From positions 1-64,000 of the forward strand of contig NZ_WVUD01000007.1 of the NCBI RefSeq assembly GCF_009856865.1: a stretch of DNA of 64,000 nucleotides, given 5' to 3'. The position numbers were made by a program, and so were the translations under genes. How positions within the stretch are numbered: the first letter of the stretch is position 1; each line of letters opens with the position of its first letter. Under the pieces are notes generated by a model. The model ran no database searches, had not been told where the DNA came from, and saw only the letters and a program-made list of their open reading frames with translations. Shown here in pieces: positions 53,308 through 64,000 of this stretch. Source of the stretch: Solidesulfovibrio aerotolerans (GTDB taxonomy: Bacteria; Desulfobacterota; Desulfovibrionia; Desulfovibrionales; Desulfovibrionaceae).

Positions 53308-54114
53308 TCAATTTTGAAGCGAATCGAGTCGTTTGTCCACAACCATGGGATTGGGATGCAGGGGCCGCACGGCCTCATAGACCGCTTTGGCTGCGGCCTT
53401 GTCATTTCGGGCTTCATAGAGCAGGCCCAGATCAAAGCCGGCCTGGGCCCGCAGGGCCGGGTCAATATCTGCCGCCTGGAAAACGGCCTGCAAGAGAGGT
53501 TCCACTTCACTATCGCGCTGAAAACGGCTGAGCAGTTCGGCCTGGGCCAGGGCACAGCGGGCCTTGCCAGAGGGCGGCAAGCGGCTTTGGCCGCAGGCGA
53601 TGTAGCGGGCCAAAGCCTTTTCCCCCTGGCCCAGGGCCAGCTCACTGCGCGCGGCCAGCAACGAGCACTCCAGCAAAGAATTATCCGGCGCACCGGGATT
53701 GTCCAGCACAACACGGCAATGGGAAACCGCCTTGGCGTACTCTTTGCGATCAAAGCGCAGCCGGGCCGCCCGGACATCAAGGGCTGCGGCCGTGGGGGTG
53801 TCGCCGCCAAATTCCAGCAAAGCCGCTTCCGCCAGACTGGTGGCCTGCCCGGTTGCGCCCTGGGCATCCTGGCTTATATCCACCAGCCGCTGCCAGGCTT
53901 CAAGCCGGGCACTCCCCTGGGGATAGGTCTGCAAATAGGACTGGTAGGCCGTTTGCGCTTGCAAAAATCGGCCGTCGAGCAAAGCCCGGCGAGCCGATTC
54001 CAGCAGGCGTCCTTCAGGGTCCGGTTGCGGTCCGCTGCACCCGGCCTGGCCCAGCAGCAGCCAGGCCAGACCGGCGTACAGGAACGCTCGGGCTATTCGA
54101 CGGACGGCGTACAC
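53308..54114 (-). CDS. TPR-like lipoprotein downstream of gyrA
   Basis: The 268-residue protein has a lipoprotein signal (WLLLGQAGCSGP, lipobox Cys near residue 26). It then has helical repeats of TPR type (ARRALLDGRFLQAQTAYQSYLQTYP, AARLRFDRKEYAKAVSHCRVVL, LLARSELALGQGEKALARYIA-like, AGFDLGLLYEARNDKAAAKAVYEAV). It may serve as an envelope scaffold. Start is GTG at 54114, within the gyrA end (22-base overlap), so it should be coupled to gyrA. No specific family is recognised. Confidence 0.78.
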   Translation of the reverse strand: MYAVRRIARAFLYAGLAWLLLGQAGCSGPQPDPEGRLLESARRALLDGRFLQAQTAYQSYLQTYPQGSARLEAWQRLVDISQDAQGATGQATSLAEAALLEFGGDTPTAAALDVRAARLRFDRKEYAKAVSHCRVVLDNPGAPDNSLLECSLLAARSELALGQGEKALARYIACGQSRLPPSGKARCALAQAELLSRFQRDSEVEPLLQAVFQAADIDPALRAQAGFDLGLLYEARNDKAAAKAVYEAVRPLHPNPMVVDKRLDSLQN

Positions 54115-56534
54115 CGTTCGAGGTCGCTCGGATCGACCAGGTCAAAACCGATGACACTGTCGTTTTCATCCATGCGCACCAGCATAACACCTTGCGTCGC
54201 CCGGCCGACCGTGGAGATGCCGGCAACCGAAAGGCGGATGATCTTGTTGGCTGATGTGAGCAGCAGCATCTCATCACCTTCGCCCACCATCACCGCACCA
54301 ATGACCAGCCCGGTTTTGGGAGTGACGCGCATGTTGATAACGCCGGACCCGCCGCGATTGCGCAGGGGATAATGGTCAATGGAGGTGCGCTTGCCGTAGC
54401 CATTGGTCGAGATGGTCAAGACCTCGCTGCGGCTGGCATGGGTGATGACCACCCCGGCGGCCACGCGGTCGTTGCCTTTAAGGGCAATGCCCTTAACCCC
54501 TGCCGCGCCGCGGCCGGTGGGCCGCACGCCGCTGATATGAAACCGGTTGGACAGGCCGTGCTGGGTTGCCAGGAGCACTTCGGTCTCGTCGTCAATTTCT
54601 TTGACCGTCAAGAGTTCGTCGTTTTCCTTAAGGCCCACGGCAATGATGCCGGTTGAGCGGCAGTTTTTATACAGGTCGGTGCAGGTGCGCTTGACCATGC
54701 CCTTTCGCGTCACGAACAGGAAATAGCGTTCCTCGGAAAATTCGCGGATGGCCAAAGCCGTGGCCACAAATTCTTCCTTGTCCATGGGGAGCAGGTTGGC
54801 GATATGGGCACCCTTGGCCGTGCGCTGGCCTTCGGGAATCTGGTGCACCGGCAGCATGAACATGCGGCCGAGGTTGGTAAACAGCAGCAGTTGCTGGTGG
54901 TTGGTTGTGGCGCAAAAGGACTGGACAAAGTCGTCGGCCGAGGTCGAAACCCCGGCGATGCCTTTGCCGCCGCGTTTTTGCTGCTGGTAGTTGTCGATGC
55001 GGGTGCGTTTGATGTAGCCGCGCCGCGACAGGGTGATGACCACGTCCTCGTCGGGAATGAGATCGAGGATGTTTATGCCTTCGAGGTCTTCGAGAATCTC
55101 AGTTTTACGCGGGGTGGCGTAGCGCGTTTGTATCTCGGTGATCTCATCGCGGATGACGCCGCGCAGCACCTCGTCGTTTTCCAGGATCGAGCGCAGGTAT
55201 TCGATGAGCTTAATGAGCTCATTGTATTCGTCAATGAGCTTTTGGCGCTCGAGGTTGGTCAGCCGCTGCAAGCGCATGTCGAGGATGGCCTGGGACTGGC
55301 GCTCGGACAGTTCAAAACGCTCCATGAGGCGTTCCCGGGCTTCGACGGCGTTTTTGGACGCCCGGATGATGGCCACCACTTCGTCGATATTGTCCAGAGC
55401 GATGCGCAACCCTTCCAGGATGTGGGCGCGTTCCTCGGATTTGCGCAGATCAAACCGGGTGCGGCGGATAATGACGTCGCGGCGGTGGGTTAAAAAATGC
55501 TCCAGCATCTGCTTGATATTGAGCAGGGCCGGGCGGTTCTCAGCCACCACCAGCATGTTGATGCCAAAGGACGTTTCCAGGGGCGTGTACTTGTACAGGG
55601 CGTTGATGACGATGTCCGGGATGGTGCCCTTTTTCAGATCAAGGACAATGCGGATGCCCTTGCGGTCGGACTCATCGCGCAAATCAGACACGCCTTCAAT
55701 GCGGCCGTCGTTGATAAGGGCCGCGATCTTTTCCACCAGCGAGGATTTATTGAGCGCATAGGGAATCTCGCGGATGACCACCGAGGCATAGTCTTTCTTG
55801 CGCTCTTCGACTTCGGTCCGGCCCCGGATTTTGATGCTGCCGCGCCCGGTGGTGTAGGCTTCGATCAGTCCCTTGCCGCCGTAGATGGAAGCGGCCGTGG
55901 GAAAATCCGGGCCTTTGACCAGACCGATGATGTCGGTCACCGGGCAGTGCGGATTGTCGAGCAAGTGGAGCAGGCCGTCGCACAGTTCGCCCAGGTTATG
56001 CGGCGGAATGTTGGTGGCCATGCCGACGGCGATACCCGAGGAGCCGTTTAAGAGCAGGTTGGGCACCTTGGTCGGCAACACGGCCGGCTCTTGCAGGCTG
56101 TTGTCGTAGTTGGGGCGAAAATCGACGGTTTCCTTTTCGATGTCGGCCAGAAATTCGCCGGCCAGACGGGACATGCGCACTTCGGTGTATCGCATGGCCG
56201 CAGCAGCGTCGCCGTCGATGGAGCCGAAGTTGCCCTGGCCATCGACGATGGCGTCGCGCATGGAGAAATCCTGGGCCATGCGCACCAAGGCATCGTAAAC
56301 GGACTGGTCGCCGTGGGGATGGTATTTACCAATGACGTCACCGACCACGCGGGCGGACTTTTTGTACGGTCGGTTAAACGTATTGGACAGGTCGTGCATG
56401 GCGTAGAGGATGCGCCGGTGCACGGGTTTGAGTCCGTCGCGCACGTCCGGGATGGCCCGGCCGATGATGACGCTTAAGGAGTATTCCAGATAGGACTTCT
56501 TAAGCTCTTCTTCAATATGGATTTGATCGCTCAC
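54093..56534 (-). CDS. gyrA: DNA gyrase subunit A
   Basis: The 813-residue subunit breaks and rejoins DNA. Catalytic Tyr116 lies in AMRYTEVRMS, and the C-terminal beta-pinwheel carries the GyrA-box variant QKRGGKG. The quinolone-resistance region reads HPHGDQSVYDALVRMAQ: the residue equal to E. coli Ser83 is Gln77 here, while Asp81 (E. coli Asp87) is kept. It starts with GTG; GGAG is 6 bases ahead. It is followed by a lipoprotein gene that overlaps its end. Confidence 0.97.
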   Translation of the reverse strand: MSDQIHIEEELKKSYLEYSLSVIIGRAIPDVRDGLKPVHRRILYAMHDLSNTFNRPYKKSARVVGDVIGKYHPHGDQSVYDALVRMAQDFSMRDAIVDGQGNFGSIDGDAAAAMRYTEVRMSRLAGEFLADIEKETVDFRPNYDNSLQEPAVLPTKVPNLLLNGSSGIAVGMATNIPPHNLGELCDGLLHLLDNPHCPVTDIIGLVKGPDFPTAASIYGGKGLIEAYTTGRGSIKIRGRTEVEERKKDYASVVIREIPYALNKSSLVEKIAALINDGRIEGVSDLRDESDRKGIRIVLDLKKGTIPDIVINALYKYTPLETSFGINMLVVAENRPALLNIKQMLEHFLTHRRDVIIRRTRFDLRKSEERAHILEGLRIALDNIDEVVAIIRASKNAVEARERLMERFELSERQSQAILDMRLQRLTNLERQKLIDEYNELIKLIEYLRSILENDEVLRGVIRDEITEIQTRYATPRKTEILEDLEGINILDLIPDEDVVITLSRRGYIKRTRIDNYQQQKRGGKGIAGVSTSADDFVQSFCATTNHQQLLLFTNLGRMFMLPVHQIPEGQRTAKGAHIANLLPMDKEEFVATALAIREFSEERYFLFVTRKGMVKRTCTDLYKNCRSTGIIAVGLKENDELLTVKEIDDETEVLLATQHGLSNRFHISGVRPTGRGAAGVKGIALKGNDRVAAGVVITHASRSEVLTISTNGYGKRTSIDHYPLRNRGGSGVINMRVTPKTGLVIGAVMVGEGDEMLLLTSANKIIRLSVAGISTVGRATQGVMLVRMDENDSVIGFDLVDPSDLERCTPSVE

Positions 56535-56665
56535 AATGTGCTCCAGTGCAATGGGGAGGCTTCATGGGTCGGCTCTCGCGTTGCTGCCGCTGCCGGCCGG
56601 CCGCGGATTGTTCCCCGGCTCCGGTCCGATGCCCGGCGGCCGGCTGGCAGCGACTCCATTGGCGC

Positions 56666-60279
<3,614 letters not shown>

Positions 60280-60466
60280 GCGCGTCTCCTTGGCGTTTTG
60301 GTTTGAACGCCTTTCGGCTTCAAGGATAGAAGAGATTTAAAGTTGTAGGAGTAGTAGGGGCTGTCACTTTGTTCCAACTTCAGACAAGTGTCTGATATTA
60401 AACGAAAAAGAACGATTTGAGAAGCGGCGGCCAAGGCGCGGTTGGAACCAGCGGACAGGACAGGGC

Positions 60467-61816
60467 TCATGCCGGACCACCTTGGCGACACTTTTTGGAA
60501 AGCTGACGGAATAAAAGTTTCGTATCCTGGTTATCATCCAGTATTTGCTGGAATTTTCGGATCGAATAAAGCACCGTCGAGTGGTCCTTGCCGCCGAAAA
60601 TCTTGCCCAGGGCCGGGTAGGAAATGCCCAGCAGGGTGCGGCACAAGGCCATGGCCGCTTGCCTGGCAAAGACCAGTTCCTTTTTGCGCCCCGGTCCGGT
60701 GATCTCCCGGGCCGGGATGCCGAAATGTTCGGCGCACACGGCCAGCACCCGCTCCGGGGTCAGTTCCGGGGCCTTTTTATCTTCAGACAGGCGGATATGG
60801 CGGGTAAATTCCGCCTCCGACAGTTCCCCCCCGGCATGCTGGCGAAAGGCCTCCAGGCGCAGGAGCACGCCTTCCAGACGGCGAAAGCCTTCAAACCGGC
60901 TGGCCAGGGTGAGAATCTGCTCCCGGGACAGCCCCAGGCGCTTGTCTTTATTGATCTGCTCCACAAACTGGCTGCGCACCGACAGGTCCGGGGCCTTTAA
61001 ATGGACCATAAGGCCCCATTCCAGCCGCGAGCGGAAGGTGGGGTCGAGAAAATCGCAGGAAGCGGCCCGCTCCCGGCTGGAAAAGACCATCTGGCGGCCG
61101 GCGTCGTGGAAGGCGTTAAAAACGCCAATCAGTTCCTGCTCCAGGTCCGGGGTGCGGGCGATATCCGTCAACTCATCGATAAAAAGCCAGTCATGCCCGG
61201 CCAATTCAGCCCGGATCTCGGGACCGCAACGCTTTTGGTCGGCAAAAAGGCCCTGCACATCGGCCACAGAGCCAAAATAAATACTGGCCCCGGGCTGGCT
61301 CCTGGTCACGGCATTGGCCATGGCCCGCAGCAGATGGGTTTTGCCTGACCCGGACGGGCCGCACACGAGAAAGGGGTTGTAGCGCACGGCGTCCCCCCGG
61401 CCCACTTCCCGGGCCAAAGCCAGGGGGAAGGCATTTTTCTCGTTGGCCAGAAACGTTTCGAAGGTAAAGCGGTGGCCGTAGGGAAAATCCGTGACCACGG
61501 CGACGGCGCTGTGCTGGGGCGTGCCGGTCCCGTTGCCGGGAGAGCTTCCCCGGGTGCGGTAGCGCAGGATATGGCCGGGTCCGAGGTATTGGGCCAGTTG
61601 GCGCTCGAAGAGTTCCTTGACCGAACCCTCGAACCAGGCCCCAAAATAGGCGTGGGGAAAGACGACGCAATAGGACTGGTCGGCCTCACTGACGCAAATG
61701 TCTAATGGGTCGAACCAGCGCCGGATATCCTGCTCAGGGCAGGTGCGCAGAAGATGCTGGCGGAAATCGTTTTTGAGCACGCCGTCACCGGATGCAGATT
61801 GGGGCGTGGGCGTCAT
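60467..61816 (-). CDS. dnaA: Chromosomal replication initiator DnaA
   Basis: The 449-residue AAA+ protein has domain I (about 15-85), a short linker and domain III with Walker A GPSGSGKTHLLRA (about 152) and Walker B DWLFIDELTDI (about 209). Domain IV includes GKIFGGKDHSTVLYSIRKFQ (about 407), where the usual GxDHTTV reads KDHSTV. The Asp-Glu of Walker B and a possible Arg-finger region are kept. ATG 61816 lacks a ribosome-binding site; GTG at about 61780 (VLKNDFRQHLLRTC) is an alternative that matches other DnaA starts better. The 187-base gap to dnaN shows no cluster of DnaA boxes. Confidence 0.93.
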   Translation of the reverse strand: MTPTPQSASGDGVLKNDFRQHLLRTCPEQDIRRWFDPLDICVSEADQSYCVVFPHAYFGAWFEGSVKELFERQLAQYLGPGHILRYRTRGSSPGNGTGTPQHSAVAVVTDFPYGHRFTFETFLANEKNAFPLALAREVGRGDAVRYNPFLVCGPSGSGKTHLLRAMANAVTRSQPGASIYFGSVADVQGLFADQKRCGPEIRAELAGHDWLFIDELTDIARTPDLEQELIGVFNAFHDAGRQMVFSSRERAASCDFLDPTFRSRLEWGLMVHLKAPDLSVRSQFVEQINKDKRLGLSREQILTLASRFEGFRRLEGVLLRLEAFRQHAGGELSEAEFTRHIRLSEDKKAPELTPERVLAVCAEHFGIPAREITGPGRKKELVFARQAAMALCRTLLGISYPALGKIFGGKDHSTVLYSIRKFQQILDDNQDTKLLFRQLSKKCRQGGPA

Positions 61817-61837
61817 CGGGCCGCAGTAGTGATTTCA

Positions 61838-61843
61838 ATTATA
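61838..61843 (-). promoter_or_regulatory. -10 element upstream of dnaA
   Basis: TATAAT is perfect and lies about 22 bases ahead of the dnaA ATG. No good -35 is seen at 16-18 bases upstream. The leader would be short. The gap 61817-62014 is AT-rich only near this element. Confidence 0.45.
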
Positions 61844-62014
61844 TTCATGAGTTAGAAAGGAAAACTCGGACCACTCCCCCAGGTCGCGAGACTTTGCGAT
61901 CCTAGCCTATTTCCCACGGGAAGCCAAGGGGGGGTACAGCCGGTTGCCAAGCGGCCTGAAATGGGCCAGAAAAGGCCCCGCCGGCCGCAATGCGTCGGGA
62001 GAGGGGAGGATGGC

Positions 62015-63181
62015 ATGACCCATGAGGTGAAAAAGACTGTCGCCGAAATCAACAGGCGTATTGAAAAGGGCAAGGCCGTGGTCCTAACCGCCGCCGAGAT
62101 GGTCGAGACGGTCCGCCGGCTCGGCAAAGTCCGGGCGGCCAAGGAAGTGGACGTGGTGACCACGGGCACGTTTTCGCCCATGTGCTCCTCGGGCATGCTG
62201 TTTAATTTCGGCCAGGAACCGCCGACGCTCAAAGCCCAGAAGGTGCGGCTCAATAACGTGCCGGCCCATGCCGGTCTGGCGGCTGTGGACGCCTATATCG
62301 GAGCCACGGAGCTGCCCAAGGACGATCCGCTCAATAAGGTGCACCCGGGCCGGTTCAAGTACGGCGGGGCCCATGTCATCGAAGATCTCTTGCGCGGCAA
62401 GGCGGTGCGTCTTTTCTGCGAATCCTACGGCACGGACTGCTATCCGCGCCGGACCCTGGAAAAAGACATCACCTTGGCGGATATGAAGTATGCGGCGCTC
62501 TTTAATCCCCGCAACTGCTATCAAAACTACAATGTGGCCGTGAATCTGACCAGCCGCATCATCTATACCTACATGGGGCCGCTCAAGCCCAACGCCCGAA
62601 ACGCCAATTACGCCACGGCCGGCGAGCTGTCGCCGCTGTTTAACGATCCGTATTTGAAAACAATCGGCCTTGGCACCCGGATTTTTATGGGCGGCGGCAT
62701 CGGCTACGTCATGGGAGCCGGCACCCAGCACGATCCCAAACCCAAGCGCAACGAACGCGGCATCCCCATTTCCGCTTCCGGCACGCTGATGCTCAAGGGC
62801 GATCTCAAGGGCATGAACGCGCGCTACGTGCGCGCCGTGTCCATCCTGGGGTACGGCGTGTCCCTGGCCATGGGCATAGGCATTCCCATTCCCATTCTCA
62901 ATGAAGACATGGCCTTTTTTACCGGCGTGTCCGATGCCGACATCCAGATGCCGGTCAAAGACTACGGCCACGACTATCCCAACGGCGTCGGCCGGTCCCT
63001 GGGGCTGGTCACCTACGCCGAGTGCCGCAGCGGCGAAATTCTGGTCAACGGCAAAAAGACCCCGGCCGTGCCGCTGACCAGCCTGACCATGTCCCTGGAA
63101 GTGGCGCAGAAGCTTAAGGAACAAATCGAGCAGGGCAAGTTCCTGCTCACCGAACCGGTGGAGGCCATTCCCTCGGAATAG
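62015..63181 (+). CDS. Homocysteine biosynthesis protein (HcyBio, former DUF39)
   Basis: The 388-residue protein belongs to the COG1900 family needed for making homocysteine from aspartate semialdehyde and sulfide in sulfate reducers and methanogens. Conserved Cys motifs are MCSSGMLFNFGQEPP, FCESYGTDCYPRR and FNPRNCYQNYN. TRIFMGGGIGYVMGAGTQHDP is typical. No ferredoxin or CBS domain is fused. A longer start at 61961 is less likely; GGGGAGG precedes the ATG at 62015. Confidence 0.92.
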   Translation: MTHEVKKTVAEINRRIEKGKAVVLTAAEMVETVRRLGKVRAAKEVDVVTTGTFSPMCSSGMLFNFGQEPPTLKAQKVRLNNVPAHAGLAAVDAYIGATELPKDDPLNKVHPGRFKYGGAHVIEDLLRGKAVRLFCESYGTDCYPRRTLEKDITLADMKYAALFNPRNCYQNYNVAVNLTSRIIYTYMGPLKPNARNANYATAGELSPLFNDPYLKTIGLGTRIFMGGGIGYVMGAGTQHDPKPKRNERGIPISASGTLMLKGDLKGMNARYVRAVSILGYGVSLAMGIGIPIPILNEDMAFFTGVSDADIQMPVKDYGHDYPNGVGRSLGLVTYAECRSGEILVNGKKTPAVPLTSLTMSLEVAQKLKEQIEQGKFLLTEPVEAIPSE

Positions 63182-63256
63182 GCGGGTTTTCGGCTTTACA
63201 AACACCTTGCCTTGGGATACGGCATCGGGTTCTTTCATCCGATAGGAGGATTTCCC

Positions 63257-63370
63257 ATGTCCAAGCATAAGAAGCATGAGCGCCACAAGGAATTGGATCG
63301 TCGCCGCAAACGCCGCAAGGAACGCCTCAAAGAGCGTGTCCGCCAGGCCATGGCCACCAAGAAGGCCTAG
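63257..63370 (+). CDS. 37-residue highly basic protein
   Basis: A strong AGGAGG 8 bases ahead of ATG opens a 37-codon frame with the product MSKHKKHERHKELDRRRKRR followed by an equally basic helix ending ATKKA. Lys and Arg make up about half of the residues, and the pattern fits one long amphipathic helix. The function is unknown; RNA or DNA binding is an inference. Similar short Lys/Arg-rich proteins exist in other bacteria, but I cannot name the family with confidence. It lies 75 bases after the HcyBio gene. Confidence 0.75.
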   Translation: MSKHKKHERHKELDRRRKRRKERLKERVRQAMATKKA

Positions 63371-63660
63371 CGTTACGGTCTGACGTTTCCTTTGATTTCA
63401 AGGTGTTCGCGACAACCGGCAGGGTGACCGGCCGGTTTGACGCAGGACGCTTTCCGAGACTGTCGCCGTTCGTCTCTGGCACCTGGCCCGCGAAATCGCA
63501 GCCCGCTATTTCGCTGACAACGCTTTGTCCCAAAGCCGGTCCCCGGAGCGCGCCAGCGTCCCGGGAGTCCGGGCAGGGACGGCGGCAAGGTTTTTTTTCA
63601 TGCGAAAGACGTACGAGCTTTGGATGCGACCCGGGCAAGGCCAGCACTTGCCCGGCTTTT
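63371..63660 (+). ncRNA. Structured gap, possible small RNA or terminator pair
   Basis: The gap contains a chain of hairpins: AACCGGC/GCCGGTT (63414-63437), GCGAAAT/ATTTCGC (63490-63514), GCTTTG/CAAAGC (63522-63536), and a GC stem (63553-63587) followed by AAGG and eight T. A second terminator-like stem is CCGGGCAAG/CTTGCCCGG (63631-63655) with CTTTT. Parts faintly resemble 6S RNA ends, but I could not build the 6S fold. At least one terminator is likely; a separate RNA gene is only a possibility. The 313-base gap shows no protein gene. Confidence 0.3.
63631..63660 (+). terminator. Rho-independent terminator
   Basis: The stem CCGGGCAAG/CTTGCCCGG (9 bp, 7-base loop) is followed by CTTTT just before the FmdB gene. 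It would end transcription from the left. Confidence 0.65.
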
Positions 63661-63684
63661 CGCGTGCTCTATGGGGAGGGCCAC

Positions 63685-64000
63685 ATGCCCTTGTATGAAT
63701 TTGAGTGTCCCGCCTGCGGTCGGGTTTTTGAGGAACTGCGCCGCAGCGGCGACGACGCCGAGGCAGCCTGCCCGGATTGCGGCCGCCCCGCCCCGCGTAT
63801 CGTCTCCCTCTCTTCCTTTGCCCTCAAAGGTTCGGGCTTTTACGCCACCGACTACGTCAAGCGTCGGCCCGGCACCTTTAAACGCGACGGCAACGAGACC
63901 ACCAAGGGCACGCCCGTTGCCGTGCCCCAGCTTGCCCGCGATCCGTCCGTGCCGCTGACTGCCGAAGAGCAGCTGGAGGGCGACGAAGACGCCGCCATTG
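63685..64000 (+). CDS. FmdB-family zinc-ribbon protein, truncated by window end
   Basis: The frame opens at ATG 63685, behind GGGAGG, and runs off the window at 64000. The first residues PLYEFECPACGRVFEELRRSGD and CPDCGRPAPRIVSLSSFALKGSGFY match the FmdB zinc ribbon, with four Cys as metal ligands. The rest is charged and probably disordered. FmdB proteins have been linked to regulation of formamidase genes, but the function here is open. Confidence 0.9.
   Translation, partial: MPLYEFECPACGRVFEELRRSGDDAEAACPDCGRPAPRIVSLSSFALKGSGFYATDYVKRRPGTFKRDGNETTKGTPVAVPQLARDPSVPLTAEEQLEGDEDAAI

Noticed and set aside
63371-63600. 6S RNA gene
   Set aside because: A TGTTCGCGAC near the start and GGCGGCA near the end recall 6S RNA, but the arms do not pair into the long 6S rod; local hairpins dominate.

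Overview
The window looks like an origin-proximal piece of the chromosome of a GC-rich sulfate-reducing deltaproteobacterium of the Desulfovibrionaceae (Desulfovibrio or Solidesulfovibrio type). This is judged from memory of the families, not from a search. The pointers are the order dnaA-dnaN-gyrB-gyrA without recF, a hisS-aspS-def-fmt-DUF116-rsmB translation operon, a HcyBio-type homocysteine biosynthesis protein, a small XXXCH-like protein, and many c-di-GMP and two-component proteins. No tRNA, rRNA, CRISPR array, intact insertion sequence or prophage was seen.

Layout. 1-520 is AT-richer than the rest and holds no secure gene. 0.5-6.9 kb: a receiver-PAS-GGDEF-EAL protein, a secreted protein, a CBS-pair protein, an RsbU-like phosphatase and a 3D-domain cell-wall protein. 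7.3-12 kb: glyoxalase-like gene coupled to hemL, a cNMP-binding protein, a MurB-like enzyme and two unknowns. 12-18 kb: trmFO, wrbA, a second receiver-PAS-GGDEF-EAL protein, rlpA, an IHF/HU protein. 18-26 kb: HIT protein, Elp3-like radical SAM protein, secreted unknown, amidohydrolase, EAL-HDOD protein, histidine kinase. 26-28.3 kb: Old Yellow Enzyme coupled to an exported alpha/beta hydrolase. 28.5-35.5 kb: the translation operon on the minus strand. 35.5-39.3 kb: methyltransferase, ilvD, CgeB-like glycosyltransferase. 39.6-45.2 kb: a minus-strand run of parB, heptose kinase, STAS protein and an Mla-type lipid transporter (permease, ATPase, MCE protein, lipoprotein). 45.2-46.7 kb: an opposing Cys-rich gene, then parA with a perfect parS just upstream. 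46.7-54.1 kb: XXXCH-like protein, epimerase, slipin, NfeD protease, an unknown, coaBC, a PilZ protein and a lipoprotein. 54.1-61.8 kb: gyrA, gyrB, dnaN, dnaA. The right end carries the HcyBio protein, a 37-residue basic protein and the start of an FmdB zinc-ribbon protein.

Nearly every gene from dnaA down to 39.6 kb is on the minus strand. With parS about 15 kb away, this suggests the origin lies at or to the right of dnaA, but no DnaA-box cluster was found. Many neighbours share 4-base ATGA or GTGA overlaps, implying translational coupling.

The most striking non-coding feature is a dispersed palindromic repeat family. It has six copies of a core like CCGGGGGGATGATCCCCCCGG, each placed 3' of a gene in the same orientation relative to that gene, usually with a purine-rich tract and a second hairpin. 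At two convergent gene pairs, two units meet tail to tail and give elements with perfect 13-bp inverted ends. Other points of interest are a parAB pair split by an opposing gene, a Gln-rich microsatellite-like insertion in the ATPase domain of a histidine kinase, a degenerate receiver domain, a Gln at the main quinolone position of GyrA, and a 32-bp perfect hairpin between convergent genes.
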